A stretch of DNA of 64,000 nucleotides, taken from Acinetobacter sp. TGL-Y2. Its GTDB lineage: Bacteria; Pseudomonadota; Gammaproteobacteria; Pseudomonadales; Moraxellaceae. Below, piece by piece: positions 33,014 to 43,144 of this stretch. The DNA is taken from the NCBI RefSeq assembly GCF_001612555.1, contig NZ_CP015110.1:3100001-3164000 (forward strand), written 5' to 3'. Numbering within the stretch: the stretch's first letter is position 1; every line of letters begins with the position of its first letter. The position numbers and the translations under genes are program-made. The notes beneath the pieces are model-generated. The model was given only the letters and a program-made list of their open reading frames with translations. It did no database searches and was not told where the DNA came from.

Positions 33014-35845
33014 ATGAGTCAAAGTCACATCCGTATTCGAGGCGCACGAACCCATAACTTAAAAAATGTGAACCTTGATATACCACGCGATAAGTTCGTG
33101 GTGATTACGGGACTCTCAGGCTCAGGTAAATCATCCTTAGCTTTTGATACCTTATATGCCGAAGGTCAACGCCGTTATGTGGAATCGCTGTCTGCCTATG
33201 CGCGTCAGTTTTTATCCCAAATGGAAAAGCCCGAAGTTGACTCAATTGAAGGTTTAAGCCCTGCAATTGCAATTGAACAGAAGTCGACCAGCCATAACCC
33301 ACGCTCGACCGTGGGGACGATTACTGAAATTTACGATTATTTACGTCTGCTGTATGCACGTGTCGGTACGCCTTTCTGTCCCGAACATGACTTGCCTATG
33401 GTTGCGCAGACAGTTTCAGAAATGGTCGATGCCGTTAAACAGTTAGATGAAGGCACAGCGTTAATGCTACTTGCACCCGTAGTGCGTGAACGTAAAGGCG
33501 AGTACACCCATCTGTTTGAGCAGCTACAAAGTCAAGGTTTTGTACGGGCACGTGTGGATGGCGAAATTATTGACATTGATACACCGCCAGAACTCGATAA
33601 AAAGAAAAAACACACCATTGAAGTGGTGGTGGATCGTTTTAAAGTCCGTGATGATTTGGGCAACCGTATTGCAGAATCGTTTGAGACAGCACTGCGTTTA
33701 GGCAGCGATATTGCGGTTTTGGCGTGGATGAATGAAGAACAACCAGAGCGTACTTTTTCAGCGAAACACTCTTGTCCTGAATGTGACCGTGCAGTGGCAG
33801 AACTTGAGCCTCGTTTGTTTTCATTTAACAACCCCTTTGGGGCTTGCCCAACCTGTGATGGCTTGGGTACCCGTAGTCATTTTAGCGCAGACAAACTGAT
33901 TCCAAGCAAAGACGTTTCAATTAGCCAAGGCGCGATACGCGGTTGGGATCGTCAGCGTCCTTACTATTACAGCATGATTGAAAAAGTTGCAGCGCATTTC
34001 AGCTTTTCACTGGATACTCCGTGGAATGAGCTCGATGCTGAAACACAAAAGAAATTTCTCTACGGTACAGGCAAAGAGAAAGTCGATTTAAGTTATGTGG
34101 ATGAACGTGGGCGTAAACACAATCGCGTCATGGCCTTTGAAGGGGTATTACCGCATTTAGAACGTCGTTACCGTGAAACCGAATCCAATTATGTGCGTGA
34201 AGATTTGGCGCAGTATTTGTCTAATGCGGCCTGTGATGTGTGCGATGGCTCACGTCTGAATGAAATCTCACGTAACGTCAAAATTTTAGACAAGACCATC
34301 GCGCAAATCACCAAAATGTCGATTGGTGATGCTGAACAGTATTATCAAGATTTAAAACTTGAAGGTGCGAAAGGCGAAATTGGCGATAAGATTTTTAAAG
34401 AAATCCGTGAACGTCTGCACTTTTTGGTCTCTGTGGGTCTGAATTATTTAAGTTTGTCTCGTTCAGCAGAAACCTTGTCTGGCGGTGAAGCACAGCGTAT
34501 TCGTTTGGCCTCTCAAATTGGTGCAGGTCTGATGGGCGTGATGTACGTGTTGGATGAACCTTCGATTGGTTTGCATCAGCGTGATAACGACCGTTTGCTT
34601 GAAACCTTGGTGCGTCTGCGCGACCTTGGCAATACAGTACTTGTGGTTGAGCATGATGAAGATGCCATTCGTGCTGCGGATCATATTATTGATATTGGTC
34701 CTGGTGCAGGTGTGCATGGCGGTCATATTATTGCTGAAGGCACCTATGAAGAGATTCTGGCCAATCCTAATTCACTGACCGGTCAGTATTTATCTGGCAA
34801 GTTAAAAATTGAAGTGCCGAAGACTAGAACCAAGCCACCGAAACCTGAAGAACAAATCAAGCTGATGGGTGCATGTGGTCATAACCTGCAAAATGTAGAT
34901 TTGACCATTCCTCTTGGGGTCATGACCTGTGTCACGGGCGTATCCGGTTCGGGTAAATCGACCTTGATTAACCGTACACTTTTACCATTGGCTGCAACGC
35001 AGTTGAATGGTGCAACCACTTTAACCGCGGAAAAATTCGATTCGATTGATGGCTTACAGTTCCTCGATAAAGTCGTCGACATTGACCAAAGTCCGATTGG
35101 ACGTACACCGCGCTCGAACCCAGCGACGTATACGGGTTTATTTACCCCTATTCGTGAGCTGTTTGCGCAAACGCCTGAAGCCAAAGCGCGTGGTTATGCA
35201 GCGGGTCGTTTCTCGTTTAACGTTAAAGGTGGTCGCTGTGAAGCCTGTGAAGGTGACGGCATGATCAAAGTCGCGATGCATTTCTTACCGGATATGTATG
35301 TGCCTTGTGATAATTGTCATGGCGACCGTTATAACCGTGAAACCTTGGAAGTCAGCTACAAAGGCAAGAATATTTCTGATGTTCTGGGTATGACGGTTGA
35401 AGATGCAATGCATTTTTTTGATGCCATTCCTGTCATTCATCGTCGTTTAGAAACCTTATTTCATGTCGGCTTGGGCTATATTCGTTTGGGTCAGTCTGCC
35501 ACTACGCTCTCTGGTGGTGAAGCGCAGCGTGTGAAATTGGCACGTGAGCTTGCCAAGCGTGATACAGGTAAAACCATTTATGTATTGGATGAACCAACCA
35601 CAGGTCTACATTTCCATGATATTGCTAAGCTTCTAGATATTTTGCATGAGCTTCGCAATAAGGGTAATACCATTGTGGTGATTGAGCATAATCTAGATGT
35701 GATTAAGACTGCGGATTGGGTCATTGATTTGGGTCCTGAAGGGGGTGCAGGTGGCGGTATGATTATTACTGAAGGTACACCTGAACAGGTCGCGAAATCT
35801 AAAGTTTCGTTTACAGGTAAGTTTTTGAAAGCGATGTTGAAATAG
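33014..35845 (+). CDS. uvrA: Excinuclease ABC subunit A
   Basis: A 943-residue damage-recognition ATPase of nucleotide excision repair. First Walker [13 protein letters not shown] (about 31-42). Zinc cysteines in [15 protein letters not shown] (about 254-285). ABC signature [16 protein letters not shown] and Walker [14 protein letters not shown] close the first ATPase. Second Walker [13 protein letters not shown], zinc module CEACEGDG...[10 protein letters not shown], signature [12 protein letters not shown] and [10 protein letters not shown] form the second. It is full length with the canonical start. It dimerises and loads UvrB on DNA lesions. Confidence 0.98.
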   Translation: MSQSHIRIRGARTHNLKNVNLDIPRDKFVVITGLSGSGKSSLAFDTLYAEGQRRYVESLSAYARQFLSQMEKPEVDSIEGLSPAIAIEQKSTSHNPRSTVGTITEIYDYLRLLYARVGTPFCPEHDLPMVAQTVSEMVDAVKQLDEGTALMLLAPVVRERKGEYTHLFEQLQSQGFVRARVDGEIIDIDTPPELDKKKKHTIEVVVDRFKVRDDLGNRIAESFETALRLGSDIAVLAWMNEEQPERTFSAKHSCPECDRAVAELEPRLFSFNNPFGACPTCDGLGTRSHFSADKLIPSKDVSISQGAIRGWDRQRPYYYSMIEKVAAHFSFSLDTPWNELDAETQKKFLYGTGKEKVDLSYVDERGRKHNRVMAFEGVLPHLERRYRETESNYVREDLAQYLSNAACDVCDGSRLNEISRNVKILDKTIAQITKMSIGDAEQYYQDLKLEGAKGEIGDKIFKEIRERLHFLVSVGLNYLSLSRSAETLSGGEAQRIRLASQIGAGLMGVMYVLDEPSIGLHQRDNDRLLETLVRLRDLGNTVLVVEHDEDAIRAADHIIDIGPGAGVHGGHIIAEGTYEEILANPNSLTGQYLSGKLKIEVPKTRTKPPKPEEQIKLMGACGHNLQNVDLTIPLGVMTCVTGVSGSGKSTLINRTLLPLAATQLNGATTLTAEKFDSIDGLQFLDKVVDIDQSPIGRTPRSNPATYTGLFTPIRELFAQTPEAKARGYAAGRFSFNVKGGRCEACEGDGMIKVAMHFLPDMYVPCDNCHGDRYNRETLEVSYKGKNISDVLGMTVEDAMHFFDAIPVIHRRLETLFHVGLGYIRLGQSATTLSGGEAQRVKLARELAKRDTGKTIYVLDEPTTGLHFHDIAKLLDILHELRNKGNTIVVIEHNLDVIKTADWVIDLGPEGGAGGGMIITEGTPEQVAKSKVSFTGKFLKAMLK

Positions 35846-35854
35846 AATCTCCCC

Positions 35855-35910
35855 TAGCCCCTCTTTGGTAAAGAGGGGGAAAACTCCCTCCTTAGAAAAA
35901 GGTGAGGATT
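35855..35910. repeat. REP-like intergenic hairpins after uvrA
   Basis: A hairpin CCCCTCTTT / AAAGAGGGG (35858-35878), then an imperfect second hairpin CTCCCTCCTT / AAGGTGAG (about 35885-35908). The C-rich/G-rich double hairpin between genes resembles the dispersed intergenic repeats common in Acinetobacter. It may also stabilise or end the uvrA mRNA. Confidence 0.55.
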
Positions 35911-35972
35911 TTAAATATTTAGATTCCATGCTAAAACGGTGATTCATTCATCGTTTTTTATTTTACTATCAT

Positions 35973-36378
35973 ATGACTAAAAGAATTAAAGAAAATCCAT
36001 CTATAAAACCACTAGTAGAATTGCTTCAAGTCGGTAAATTTACTTTTAATGTCTTAGATAAAGTTTCCTTTATTTACAAATTAAGTCCCAAACTTAAATC
36101 TATTAAAAATCAATATTTAAATATCGAAAAAATGAGCAACATTTTAGATCTTCCTGACCAGTTTAACGATTTATATTCTAAATATGGATGGATTTGTTAT
36201 GGAGGACTAAGTAAAGTAATTCTTGAAAATTCAGTCAAACTCGGTTTAGAAGATAAAATTGAAGAAGGCCAAAAGCTACTCATAAATTCATTCGATAAAC
36301 AATCACTTAATTTAATTCTATTACAATGTCGAACTCGTGACCATTTTAATTTAAGAATTGATTTACTTCAGTTAATTA
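35973..36378 (+). pseudogene. Hypothetical gene cut at its 3' end by an IS end
   Basis: About 135 native residues of an unrecognised soluble, helical, Lys/Leu-rich protein (MTKRIKENPSIKPLVELLQ...). An IS982-family end (ACCTGAATCC) begins at 36379, and the last few codons plus the stop come from the IS. The missing 3' part is not seen elsewhere in the window. AT content is higher than in neighbouring core genes, which is compatible with acquisition. Confidence 0.6.
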
Positions 36379-36770
36379 ACCTGAATCCTGTTTAAGCCAA
36401 TGGTCTCATAATCTGAATTGTTGGCTTATTCCGATAGTTTAATTGATATGCACATTACGATGCATAGATCCCGCTTAACAAGCCAGTAATGATACGCGAC
36501 TTACTTTTCACCAAATTGTATTGCCCTTTCAACAAGTTGAACAAGGTCTCTATTCTATTGTGTTGCTTCAAGTAATACTAATTTGTTGCAAATAATTGAA
36601 CAGCTTGCAGGTTTTTACGATGATAGGTCTTTAAATCAAAACATGATCTTTTAACCTAATTTTTAATTCTTGGCTGATATAGTCACGATCAGCATAAAGC
36701 TTCGCTTGTAAATCTGCAACCAACTGTTCAACCATTTTAATATCATTAATATGGACTAACTTAGCTACAT
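36379..36770 (-). mobile_element. IS982-family remnant (transposase 3' third)
   Basis: Begins with the IS end ACCTGAATCC at 36379. The minus strand still reads DIKMVEQLVADLQAKLYADRDYISQEL, then hits frame breaks and stops, then NLVKSKSRIITGLLSGIYAS. These match the transposase relics at 40.6 kb and 63.1 kb. The transposase 5' end and other IS end are gone, so it is a dead fragment joining two unrelated genes. Confidence 0.8.
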
Positions 36771-36784
36771 CTATTGTTAAAAAC

Positions 36785-37690
36785 TTAACTCTTTTTTTCT
36801 GGACGTATTGCTGAAAAAGATTTGAAATAAAACTTTAGTTGTCTACCATACAAGCCTAAAATCAAACCTAAAATAATAATTAATATAGATAATATTTTTT
36901 GGATACCTATTTGCTCTCTAAAAATTAAAACAGAGCTAATCAAACCAAATACAGGGACTAGTAAAGATAATGGTGCAACCTGACTAACAGGATATTTACT
37001 GAGAAGTGAATTCCAAATCCAATAACCAAATAGGGTTGTTGGGTAAACTTGGAATAGAATTGAACCCACTGCTTTGAAGTCAATTTGAGAGGATGTAGAT
37101 GAATATATGTCAGCACCATGCTGGATATACGCCATTAAAAATAATGGAATTGGCGAAAATAAACTAGACCATACTAAGAATGCTAGAGCTTCTTTAGTAC
37201 CAGATTTTTTAATGATAATATTCGCTATACTCCAAGAAATAGCACCAAAAATAACAAGCGTTACACCTGCTAATGTCACTGAGCCATCTGTTAGTCGAAT
37301 GACACTTAATAATCCTATTAAAGCAATAGCAATACCAATAATTTGATATTTATTGAGTGCTTCTTTAAAAAAGAAGGCTCCTAAAACAATAGTAAAAAAA
37401 GCACTAAATTGTAAAACTAAAGCTGCAATGCCTGCCGACAATCCTGCTTGGATTCCTAAGTTCACAATTCCCCATAATCCAACACCAAATAACAATCCAT
37501 AAACAATTAAATATTTAATATCACTTGCAGGTTTTTTAATGAAGAATACAGCGGGAATAGCACATAAAAAGAATCGAATTCCTGCAAGAATATAAGGATC
37601 AACTGATTCCAACCCCAACTTGATCACTGAAAAATTTAGCCCCCAAATAGCTGTTATGAATATAGCCAACAGCGTATGTTTTAGCTTCAT
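36785..37690 (-). CDS. EamA/DMT-family exporter
   Basis: A 301-residue drug/metabolite transporter of ten helices in two EamA repeats. Repeat 1 is at about 5-135 (FITAIWGLNFSVIKLGLESVDPYILAGIRFF) and repeat 2 at about 145-285 (AISWSIANIIIKKSG). Substrates of such exporters include amino acids and metabolites; none is shown here. The last ~20 residues follow the final helix, close to the IS remnant, and could be altered. The gene is AT-rich and sits in an accessory patch. Confidence 0.87.
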   Translation of the reverse strand: MKLKHTLLAIFITAIWGLNFSVIKLGLESVDPYILAGIRFFLCAIPAVFFIKKPASDIKYLIVYGLLFGVGLWGIVNLGIQAGLSAGIAALVLQFSAFFTIVLGAFFFKEALNKYQIIGIAIALIGLLSVIRLTDGSVTLAGVTLVIFGAISWSIANIIIKKSGTKEALAFLVWSSLFSPIPLFLMAYIQHGADIYSSTSSQIDFKAVGSILFQVYPTTLFGYWIWNSLLSKYPVSQVAPLSLLVPVFGLISSVLIFREQIGIQKILSILIIILGLILGLYGRQLKFYFKSFSAIRPEKKS

Positions 37691-38145
37691 TATTAAGTTC
37701 CTATTTGTTCATATTTAGAATTCTTTGAGAATGCTTCAGCAGGAAATATCAACAACTATTTTTCTATCAAAACATGCACAATTTTGTTGATATTAAGTTC
37801 TAAAATTTTCTTGTGAAATGAGAAGCATGCCTGCGCAGCAAAATCTCAATTATCTTTCGATATTTTTGAAATACAGCGAGGTTGATTTACCAACCAAAAT
37901 CCAGAAGCGTCAGAACATCATGTTTAGGATGAAAGTAGTCTGCTGTGAGCTTTAATGCCTGTTGCAATAAACCTATACCTACTTCGTCAATTTAAAAGTA
38001 TTTTTAGTTTTCATTTAAAAATGCTGCACGAATTTTTACTGTTCCGTTTATTCGATCGACACTATCAAATTAGTGTAAATTCATTACTTGCATAACCAAG
38101 CATTTCAAGAAAATGTGTTTCTTCTTTATTTTTTTTACTTAAGTT
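37691..38145. other. Intergenic region with possible gene debris
   Basis: A 455-bp AT-rich stretch. On the minus strand around 37905-38000 a short frame reads DEVGIGLLQQALKL...DVLTLLDFGW and ends in a stop. It looks protein-like but is too short to assign. No RNA gene or repeat is recognised. Confidence 0.35.
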
Positions 38146-38349
38146 TTAAGCACCCTCTAAGATTTCAGTTACGCAAATTCCACAGGCTCCTGCCTTACAA
38201 CCAAATGGGATAGGATTTTGCCCTTGTTCTTCAAATTCTAAATCTGAAAGTGATCTATCTTGCGAAATTGAAACCTCAATGTTCTGTGATATAAGTAATA
38301 TTTTATGCACCACATAATCTCCTTCATTAAGAACAAAAAATTCATACAC
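38146..38349 (-). pseudogene. Truncated plant-type 2Fe-2S ferredoxin
   Basis: 67 residues with the N-terminal ferredoxin strand pair and the cluster loop PFGCKAGACGICV, giving three of the four cysteines (C-x4-C-x2-C). The chain ends at EILEGA. The fourth Cys, normally about 30 residues later, and the last helix are missing, so a normal cluster cannot form. An operator-like dyad identical in form to the one between the MFS and HxlR genes lies upstream (38483-38499). Confidence 0.72.
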
Positions 38350-38482
38350 TGATGAAATTTTTTACACAAAGAAATCACGCAAAAAATGCTTATTGAGCGT
38401 AATTTCTAGTTTTAAAATACATATAAAATTTTTTATTTAAAATAGATATATAATATAAATATTGCATTTTCATGGCTAAATA

Positions 38483-38499
38483 AGTTTTAATTTAAAACT
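38483..38499. promoter_or_regulatory. HxlR-type operator candidate 1
   Basis: Dyad AGTTTTA-ATT-TAAAACT, 134 bp upstream of the ferredoxin fragment start. Same arms and spacer length as the site at 39893-39911. A further half site TAGTTTTA lies at 38407-38414, closer to the ferredoxin start. Confidence 0.6.
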
Positions 38500-38579
38500 A
38501 GTTATATATTATATATACAAATTACTTTCAAAAAAACGCTTTTTATGAAGAAGATATGTTTAATTCAATGATTGATTAA

Positions 38580-39878
38580 TCAATTTTTGAGTGTTCCACT
38601 CTGCCCTTTTTTTGAATTATTTTTAATTGCTTTACTGCATGACAAGGAGATTATCCAAAAAATAAATGCAGCTATACTTACAATAAATCCTAATAAGCAA
38701 ACACCTACCCAACCATATAAAGCATACGTTGTTGTTGAGGCAATTGCTCCTAGACCACTTCCTACAGAATAAAACAACATATAGCAGCCAATTAAACGAC
38801 CCGATGCTTCAGGATCAATTTCTAAAATCATGCTTTGGTTAATAACATGTATTGCTTGACCACCGAGATCTAATAAAAAAATGCCTAAGACAAGTGCCCA
38901 AATGCTATATGCCATCATTGCTATAGGTAACCACGAGAGAACTAAAATAACCAATGCGACTACAGTTGCTTTTTGCCCATAACCTTTATCATTTAATCCA
39001 CCTACACCAGCTGCTGCAAGTGCGCCAGCAACCCCAATTAACCCAAATGCGCCTATTTTTGTATGTGACATTTCAAAAGGCGTAACACTTAAAGGTAAAA
39101 CGAGCGCTGTCCAAAAAATGCTAAATGCAGCAAACATCAACAAACCTAAAAAGCCCCTAACCTGAAGTAATTTCTCATTTTTTAACAATGAAAACATTGA
39201 TCCAATCAATTGAAAAAAATTTAGATTTATTGCACTTTTTTTGGGTTCTGGAAGTATTCGCCATATAAGGACTAGCATTAATATTGAAAAAACTGCTGAT
39301 AAGATATAAACACTTCTCCATCCACTTATATCTGTAATCACACCTGCCAAAGTCCGAGCCAACAATAATCCTACTACGACTCCACTTTGAACAATTCCAA
39401 CAACATGCCCCCTTTCACTTGTACTTGCTAAAGTTGCAGAATAAGCTATCAGACCTTGTGTCATAGCTGTTCCTAACAGTCCTACGCCCAACATCCCAAT
39501 CAGAAGTACAGCCAAATTTTGTGAAAATGCAACCAAAATAAGAACTGTAAAAAGTAGTAACAATTGAATTTTTATTAATTTTTTTCTTCGAACTAAATCC
39601 CCCAAAGGCACGACAAAAAAAAGCGCTAAAGCACAACCAACTTGCGTTGCTGTGATCACACCACCAACTACTGAGTATTGAATATTAAAAGTTTCAGCCA
39701 GCGAGTCGAGTAGAGGTTGTGCATAATAAACATTTGCCACACTCAAACCACAGCAAATGGCTAGCAATAAAATAATTGTTTTTGGTAATTTTCTCTCAAC
39801 AACATCATTGCGTTTGTTCGCTGTATTGGATTGATCTACTACATGATTTATGAGTGTTGTGGATTGTTCTAATTTCAT
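38580..39878 (-). CDS. MFS transporter (drug/sugar efflux type)
   Basis: A 432-residue 12-helix MFS protein. The start at ATG 39878 (MKLEQSTTL) is preferred to an upstream TTG. It has a cytosolic N-terminal ~35 residues. Motif A-like PLGDLVRRKKLIKIQ follows helix 2, and YYAQPLLDSLAETF in the first periplasmic loop is typical of AraJ/NepI/YgaY-like exporters. It is divergent from an HxlR regulator across 124 bp with a strong dyad. Regulated efflux of an electrophile or quinone-like compound is a reasonable guess, not demonstrated. Confidence 0.88.
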   Translation of the reverse strand: MKLEQSTTLINHVVDQSNTANKRNDVVERKLPKTIILLLAICCGLSVANVYYAQPLLDSLAETFNIQYSVVGGVITATQVGCALALFFVVPLGDLVRRKKLIKIQLLLLFTVLILVAFSQNLAVLLIGMLGVGLLGTAMTQGLIAYSATLASTSERGHVVGIVQSGVVVGLLLARTLAGVITDISGWRSVYILSAVFSILMLVLIWRILPEPKKSAINLNFFQLIGSMFSLLKNEKLLQVRGFLGLLMFAAFSIFWTALVLPLSVTPFEMSHTKIGAFGLIGVAGALAAAGVGGLNDKGYGQKATVVALVILVLSWLPIAMMAYSIWALVLGIFLLDLGGQAIHVINQSMILEIDPEASGRLIGCYMLFYSVGSGLGAIASTTTYALYGWVGVCLLGFIVSIAAFIFWIISLSCSKAIKNNSKKGQSGTLKN

Positions 39879-39892
39879 TATCGACACCAATT

Positions 39893-39911
39893 TAGTTTTA
39901 TTTTAAAACTA
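39893..39911. promoter_or_regulatory. HxlR-type operator candidate 2
   Basis: Dyad TAGTTTTA-TTT-TAAAACTA in the MFS/HxlR divergent region, 15 bp from the MFS start. Shared with the site upstream of the ferredoxin fragment. Confidence 0.65.
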
Positions 39912-40002
39912 GTTAAGATTAATCAAACAAGTTTCAAAATACAACCATATATTTTATAATTACCTGTTATAATTTTTATTCAATCTTTCATGAGCAATAT
40001 TT

Positions 40003-40473
40003 ATGGCTAAGCGTAAAAGTTTTGAAGACTCTCCCTGTCCTGTTGCTAGAAGTCTAGATATTATTGGTGACAGATGGTCATTACTGATTATTCGAGATGC
40101 ATTTGATGGCATGAAAAGATTTAGTGAATTTCAAGAAAGTTTAGGCATAGCCAAAAATATTCTTACAGATCGCTTAAAAATGTTAACGCGACATAATATT
40201 TTAAAAGTTGTTCCCGCATCAGATGGGTCTGCATATCAAGAATATGTCTTAACACCTAAAGGAGAAGATCTTTTTCCTATCATCGTCACTTTAAGGCAAT
40301 GGGGCGAAGTACAATTATATAAAAAGCATGAAAAACACTCTTTACTAGTAGAACGTAAAAGTGGCAAGTTAATCCAGAAAATTGAAATAAAAACACACGA
40401 AAATCGAATTTTGAATCACACGGAAACTATTGTATATAAAGTTATTGAACTCGAATCCTGTTTAAGCCAATGA
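40003..40473 (+). CDS. HxlR-family transcriptional regulator
   Basis: A winged-helix regulator. Cys12 lies in EDSPCPVARSLDIIGDRWSLLIIRDA, the position used by redox-sensing YodB/HypR-type members. Recognition helix region GIAKNILTDRLKMLTRHNIL; wing YVLTPKGEDLFP. The first ~148 residues are native. The last seven codons and the stop come from the IS982-family end at 40449, so a short C-terminal tail may be lost but the domain is complete. Probably controls the divergent MFS gene through the adjacent dyad and perhaps the ferredoxin. Confidence 0.88.
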   Translation: MAKRKSFEDSPCPVARSLDIIGDRWSLLIIRDAFDGMKRFSEFQESLGIAKNILTDRLKMLTRHNILKVVPASDGSAYQEYVLTPKGEDLFPIIVTLRQWGEVQLYKKHEKHSLLVERKSGKLIQKIEIKTHENRILNHTETIVYKVIELESCLSQ

Positions 40474-41065
40474 TTCCATCATTTGAATTTTTGGCTTATC
40501 CCGATATGTTAATTGATATGCACATAACGATGCGTAAATTCCAATAAGAAATCCAGCAATACTACGTGCTTTACTCGTCACTAAATTGTATTAACCTTTC
40601 AATAAACTGAATAGCATTTCTATTTTATTGCGCTGTTTTAAGTGATGTTCATCTGGCACACTGAGCTGAACAGACCGCATTTCCTTTCGATGATAGGTCA
40701 TCAAATCAATACTTTTAACTTGATCTTTTAACCTGCTTTTTAAGTCCTCACTGACATCGCCACGATCTGCGTACAGTTTTGCTGCCATACTTTTACCACG
40801 AGATGCAATTTTGGCTAAAAATTTATGGCGTTGAATCCTCTGATTTTTACAGACTGGTAAAGTGGTTGAATCAATCCATAAATATTGGCTGCTTTGATCT
40901 TTCATTAAAGCCATATGCAAAGCATAAAGTGCTAATCGATGTATCTTAACGAGATGAATCATTCGTTGGTAATAGGATAAGCTTTTAAATAAATGACTTT
41001 TATCCTGTTTCAACCATGTGAAAAATGCTTTAAAATTAGTAAAGTGAGAACATTTATACTAGATA

Positions 41066-42044
41066 ACCTGAGTTCGATAAAACAAACTCATTTTTGCAAC
41101 AAGTTTCTGAATGTGGGCTTATTCGGATTTAAGCAATAAGCCACTACAGCAGCCTTCATATTCACCATAAAATTATTGACTGAACGATGACGTGAATGTT
41201 CAATTTGATTCAGATTTTTGAGTTGATCATTCACTGTTTCAATCAAGCCTCTACGACCAAGTAACTTTTTTTCCTCTTCTGTTTGAATAGATTTGGTTTT
41301 CATATTACGACGTGAAGGGGTTAATATTTTTAATCCTCGACTTGCCAAAACTTCAGCTTTTGCTTTACTTAAATACCCTTTATCTCCAAGCAAAATACCT
41401 TTTAATTCTTGTGTTAAAGATCCAAGCACAGCGACATCAAGAATACTTCCAGATGTTAATTTAATATTGATTACTTCACCTAAGTGATTGATCAGAATAT
41501 GTAATTTAAACCCATAAAACCAACCTGTACTGCTTTTACCTCGACTAGCTAAACCTTGAAATACACGATTTCTTTTTATTCTAAGATTATGGCAAACAAC
41601 CAATTTAGTTGAATCAATGATGCTAATACCGGTATCTTTTCCTTTGACTTGATGAAAGAAACTGGTCAAAGCGCTTAAACAACGTGGCATGATTTCAATA
41701 AAACGGTTATAGCTGAGTAATTTGGGGAAAGCAGTTTTCCAAAAAGGAATAAGTATTTGGCAGTAAAAATATTTGAAAAATCTAAAACCAGATTGATGAA
41801 ATAAAATGACGATTGTCATTGCTTCAGACAAACAGAGGGCTGACTTTTGAGGCTTAGATTTTTGATCTGAAATGAGTGCTTTTTCTAAAGATTGATTAAA
41901 TTCTTTGCAGAAATCGTCCAAAATACAAAATAATTCGGTAATATGATCCATGAAAAGCCTTGCTCTGAAACGTTTTGTCTTGATAACCAATATGTTACAG
42001 ATGCCAAGGCTTTTTGCTATTCTTTTTTTATGTCGAACTCAGGT
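41066..42044 (-). mobile_element. Intact IS982-family insertion sequence (979 bp)
   Basis: Perfect terminal repeats ACCTGAGTTCGA / TCGAACTCAGGT. Direct TAGATA target duplications lie at 41060-41065 and 42045-42050. The empty site reads TATACTAGATAGC, as in the homologous element at 62.7 kb (TATACCAGATAGC). Transposase intact. Confidence 0.93.
41088..41951 (-). CDS. IS982-family transposase
   Basis: A 287-residue DDE transposase; start MDHITELFCILDDFCKEF, typical of the family. Catalytic blocks: IIDSTKLVVCHNLRIKRN (first Asp), RGKSSTGWFYGFKLH, LLGDKGYLS (second Asp) and RRGLIETVNDQLKN (Glu). Upstream in-frame codons to 41990 are not conserved. Full length without internal stops, so it could be active. 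Confidence 0.93.
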   Translation of the reverse strand: MDHITELFCILDDFCKEFNQSLEKALISDQKSKPQKSALCLSEAMTIVILFHQSGFRFFKYFYCQILIPFWKTAFPKLLSYNRFIEIMPRCLSALTSFFHQVKGKDTGISIIDSTKLVVCHNLRIKRNRVFQGLASRGKSSTGWFYGFKLHILINHLGEVINIKLTSGSILDVAVLGSLTQELKGILLGDKGYLSKAKAEVLASRGLKILTPSRRNMKTKSIQTEEEKKLLGRRGLIETVNDQLKNLNQIEHSRHRSVNNFMVNMKAAVVAYCLNPNKPTFRNLLQK

Positions 42045-42319
42045 TAGATAGCAACAAAGGTTATTTCTTTGATACTCAAGTGAGCTTTTCGGACTCTTGA
42101 GAAACGACGGCTTTGCTTAAGGAATTTCCAATACGTTGCTTCAAATTTAAGAAAGAAATCATCAATTACGCAGAATAATTCGGTACTATTAAACATCGGG
42201 ACTAGAGTTGTGAGTTTGGTGTGGTAACTCGACTGATGGTTCTAGTTCTATTATTTTTCAAATCAGTTTCTTATCCGCGATTCAGCTTATTTAAATAAAA
42301 ATAAACAGTTGGTGCCTAT

Positions 42320-43144
42320 ATGAAAAATAAAAATGTGTTCAAATTAGCTCTATTATTTTTAATTTCAACAATTACTTTTCCAACCTTCGCAGAAGGCTAT
42401 CTAAATGAATATTACGTGGTCTTTACATCTGTTATGGATGCAGAAGATGATCCGTGGAAAGAAAACCCTAAATGCACCCCAACGACAAAAGCCACTCATC
42501 AAAAAGGTATTTGGAATGTGCAATACCACTATGCCAATGGCTCAAAACTCACCTCTGAATACCTAAGCACCATTAAACCTAAGGCTGGCAAATGCCAAAC
42601 TTTCATCCATTTGCCTGAAGAAATTACAGGCTCAGGTACCTTCGAGAGCTATTTTCCCAATGGCAAACAACGTGCTCGAATCGACTATAAAGATGGCGTC
42701 TACAACGGTAAAATGCAATTTTGGTTTGCAAATGGTTTAAAAGAACAAGAAAACACCCTCATTGATGAGGTAAGCCAAGGTGAATACAAAATTTGGCATC
42801 CAAACGGGCAGCTCGCTTTGTCTATGCGCTATAAAGACGGTGTCCAAACAGGTACACGTCAGCGTTGGTATGAAAATGGAGAACCTTGGACAGAAGTCCG
42901 CTTTGAAAATGACAAGATGGTCGGCCCCCTCAAACAATGGTTTCGAAACGGTAAACCAGAACGCTTAGGTCATTATCGAAATGGTGTCCGTCATGGTGAA
43001 TACAAAGTTTGGTTTGAAGATGGTAAACCCGAAGCCGTTTTAAACTATCAAGTGGGTCAAATTACGACTGCACAGTGCTGGAATAAAAATGGCGCTCAGA
43101 TTTCAGAGAAAGCATGTATCCAACGCTTTAAAGGCGAGGATTAA
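42320..43144 (+). CDS. Exported YwqK/MORN-repeat protein
   Basis: A 274-residue protein with a signal peptide (about 1-24, ending TFAEG). At least six MORN_2-like repeats of the form G-x-W/Y-x2-G-K/Q follow: YFPNGKQRARIDYKDGVYNG, FWFANGLKE, IWHPNGQLALSMRYKDG, RWYENGEPW, QWFRNGKPE and VWFEDGKPE. Such proteins are often labelled YwqK-family antitoxin, but the exported form is better read as a periplasmic or surface repeat protein of unknown role. Located 31 bp after the outer IS982 element, whose insertion may have removed its native promoter. Confidence 0.85.
   Translation: MKNKNVFKLALLFLISTITFPTFAEGYLNEYYVVFTSVMDAEDDPWKENPKCTPTTKATHQKGIWNVQYHYANGSKLTSEYLSTIKPKAGKCQTFIHLPEEITGSGTFESYFPNGKQRARIDYKDGVYNGKMQFWFANGLKEQENTLIDEVSQGEYKIWHPNGQLALSMRYKDGVQTGTRQRWYENGEPWTEVRFENDKMVGPLKQWFRNGKPERLGHYRNGVRHGEYKVWFEDGKPEAVLNYQVGQITTAQCWNKNGAQISEKACIQRFKGED

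Larger units (their letters stand above)
40463..42192 (-). pseudogene. Interrupted IS982-family transposase
   Basis: The N-terminal part (TELFCVIDDFFLKFEA...) lies at about 42045-42190 and the rest at about 40463-41065. Beyond the insertion, residues between RGKS and AKLYADRG are missing (about 43 residues, including the first GWFYGCKLH block kept in the 62.5-kb copy). A CAA codon has become TAA after SLLKG. The true end ...MMESLA lies by the IS terminus. Three independent lesions, so it is inactive. Confidence 0.85.
40449..42288 (-). mobile_element. Decayed IS982-family element carrying a nested IS982 copy
   Basis: Outer element with ends near 40449 (ACTCGAATCC, degenerate ACCTGAATCC) and 42288 (complement of AGCTGAATCG). 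Its transposase is on the minus strand and is split by a second element at 41066-42044. Compared with the copy at 62.5 kb, the uninterrupted site can be reconstructed exactly. Confidence 0.85.
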
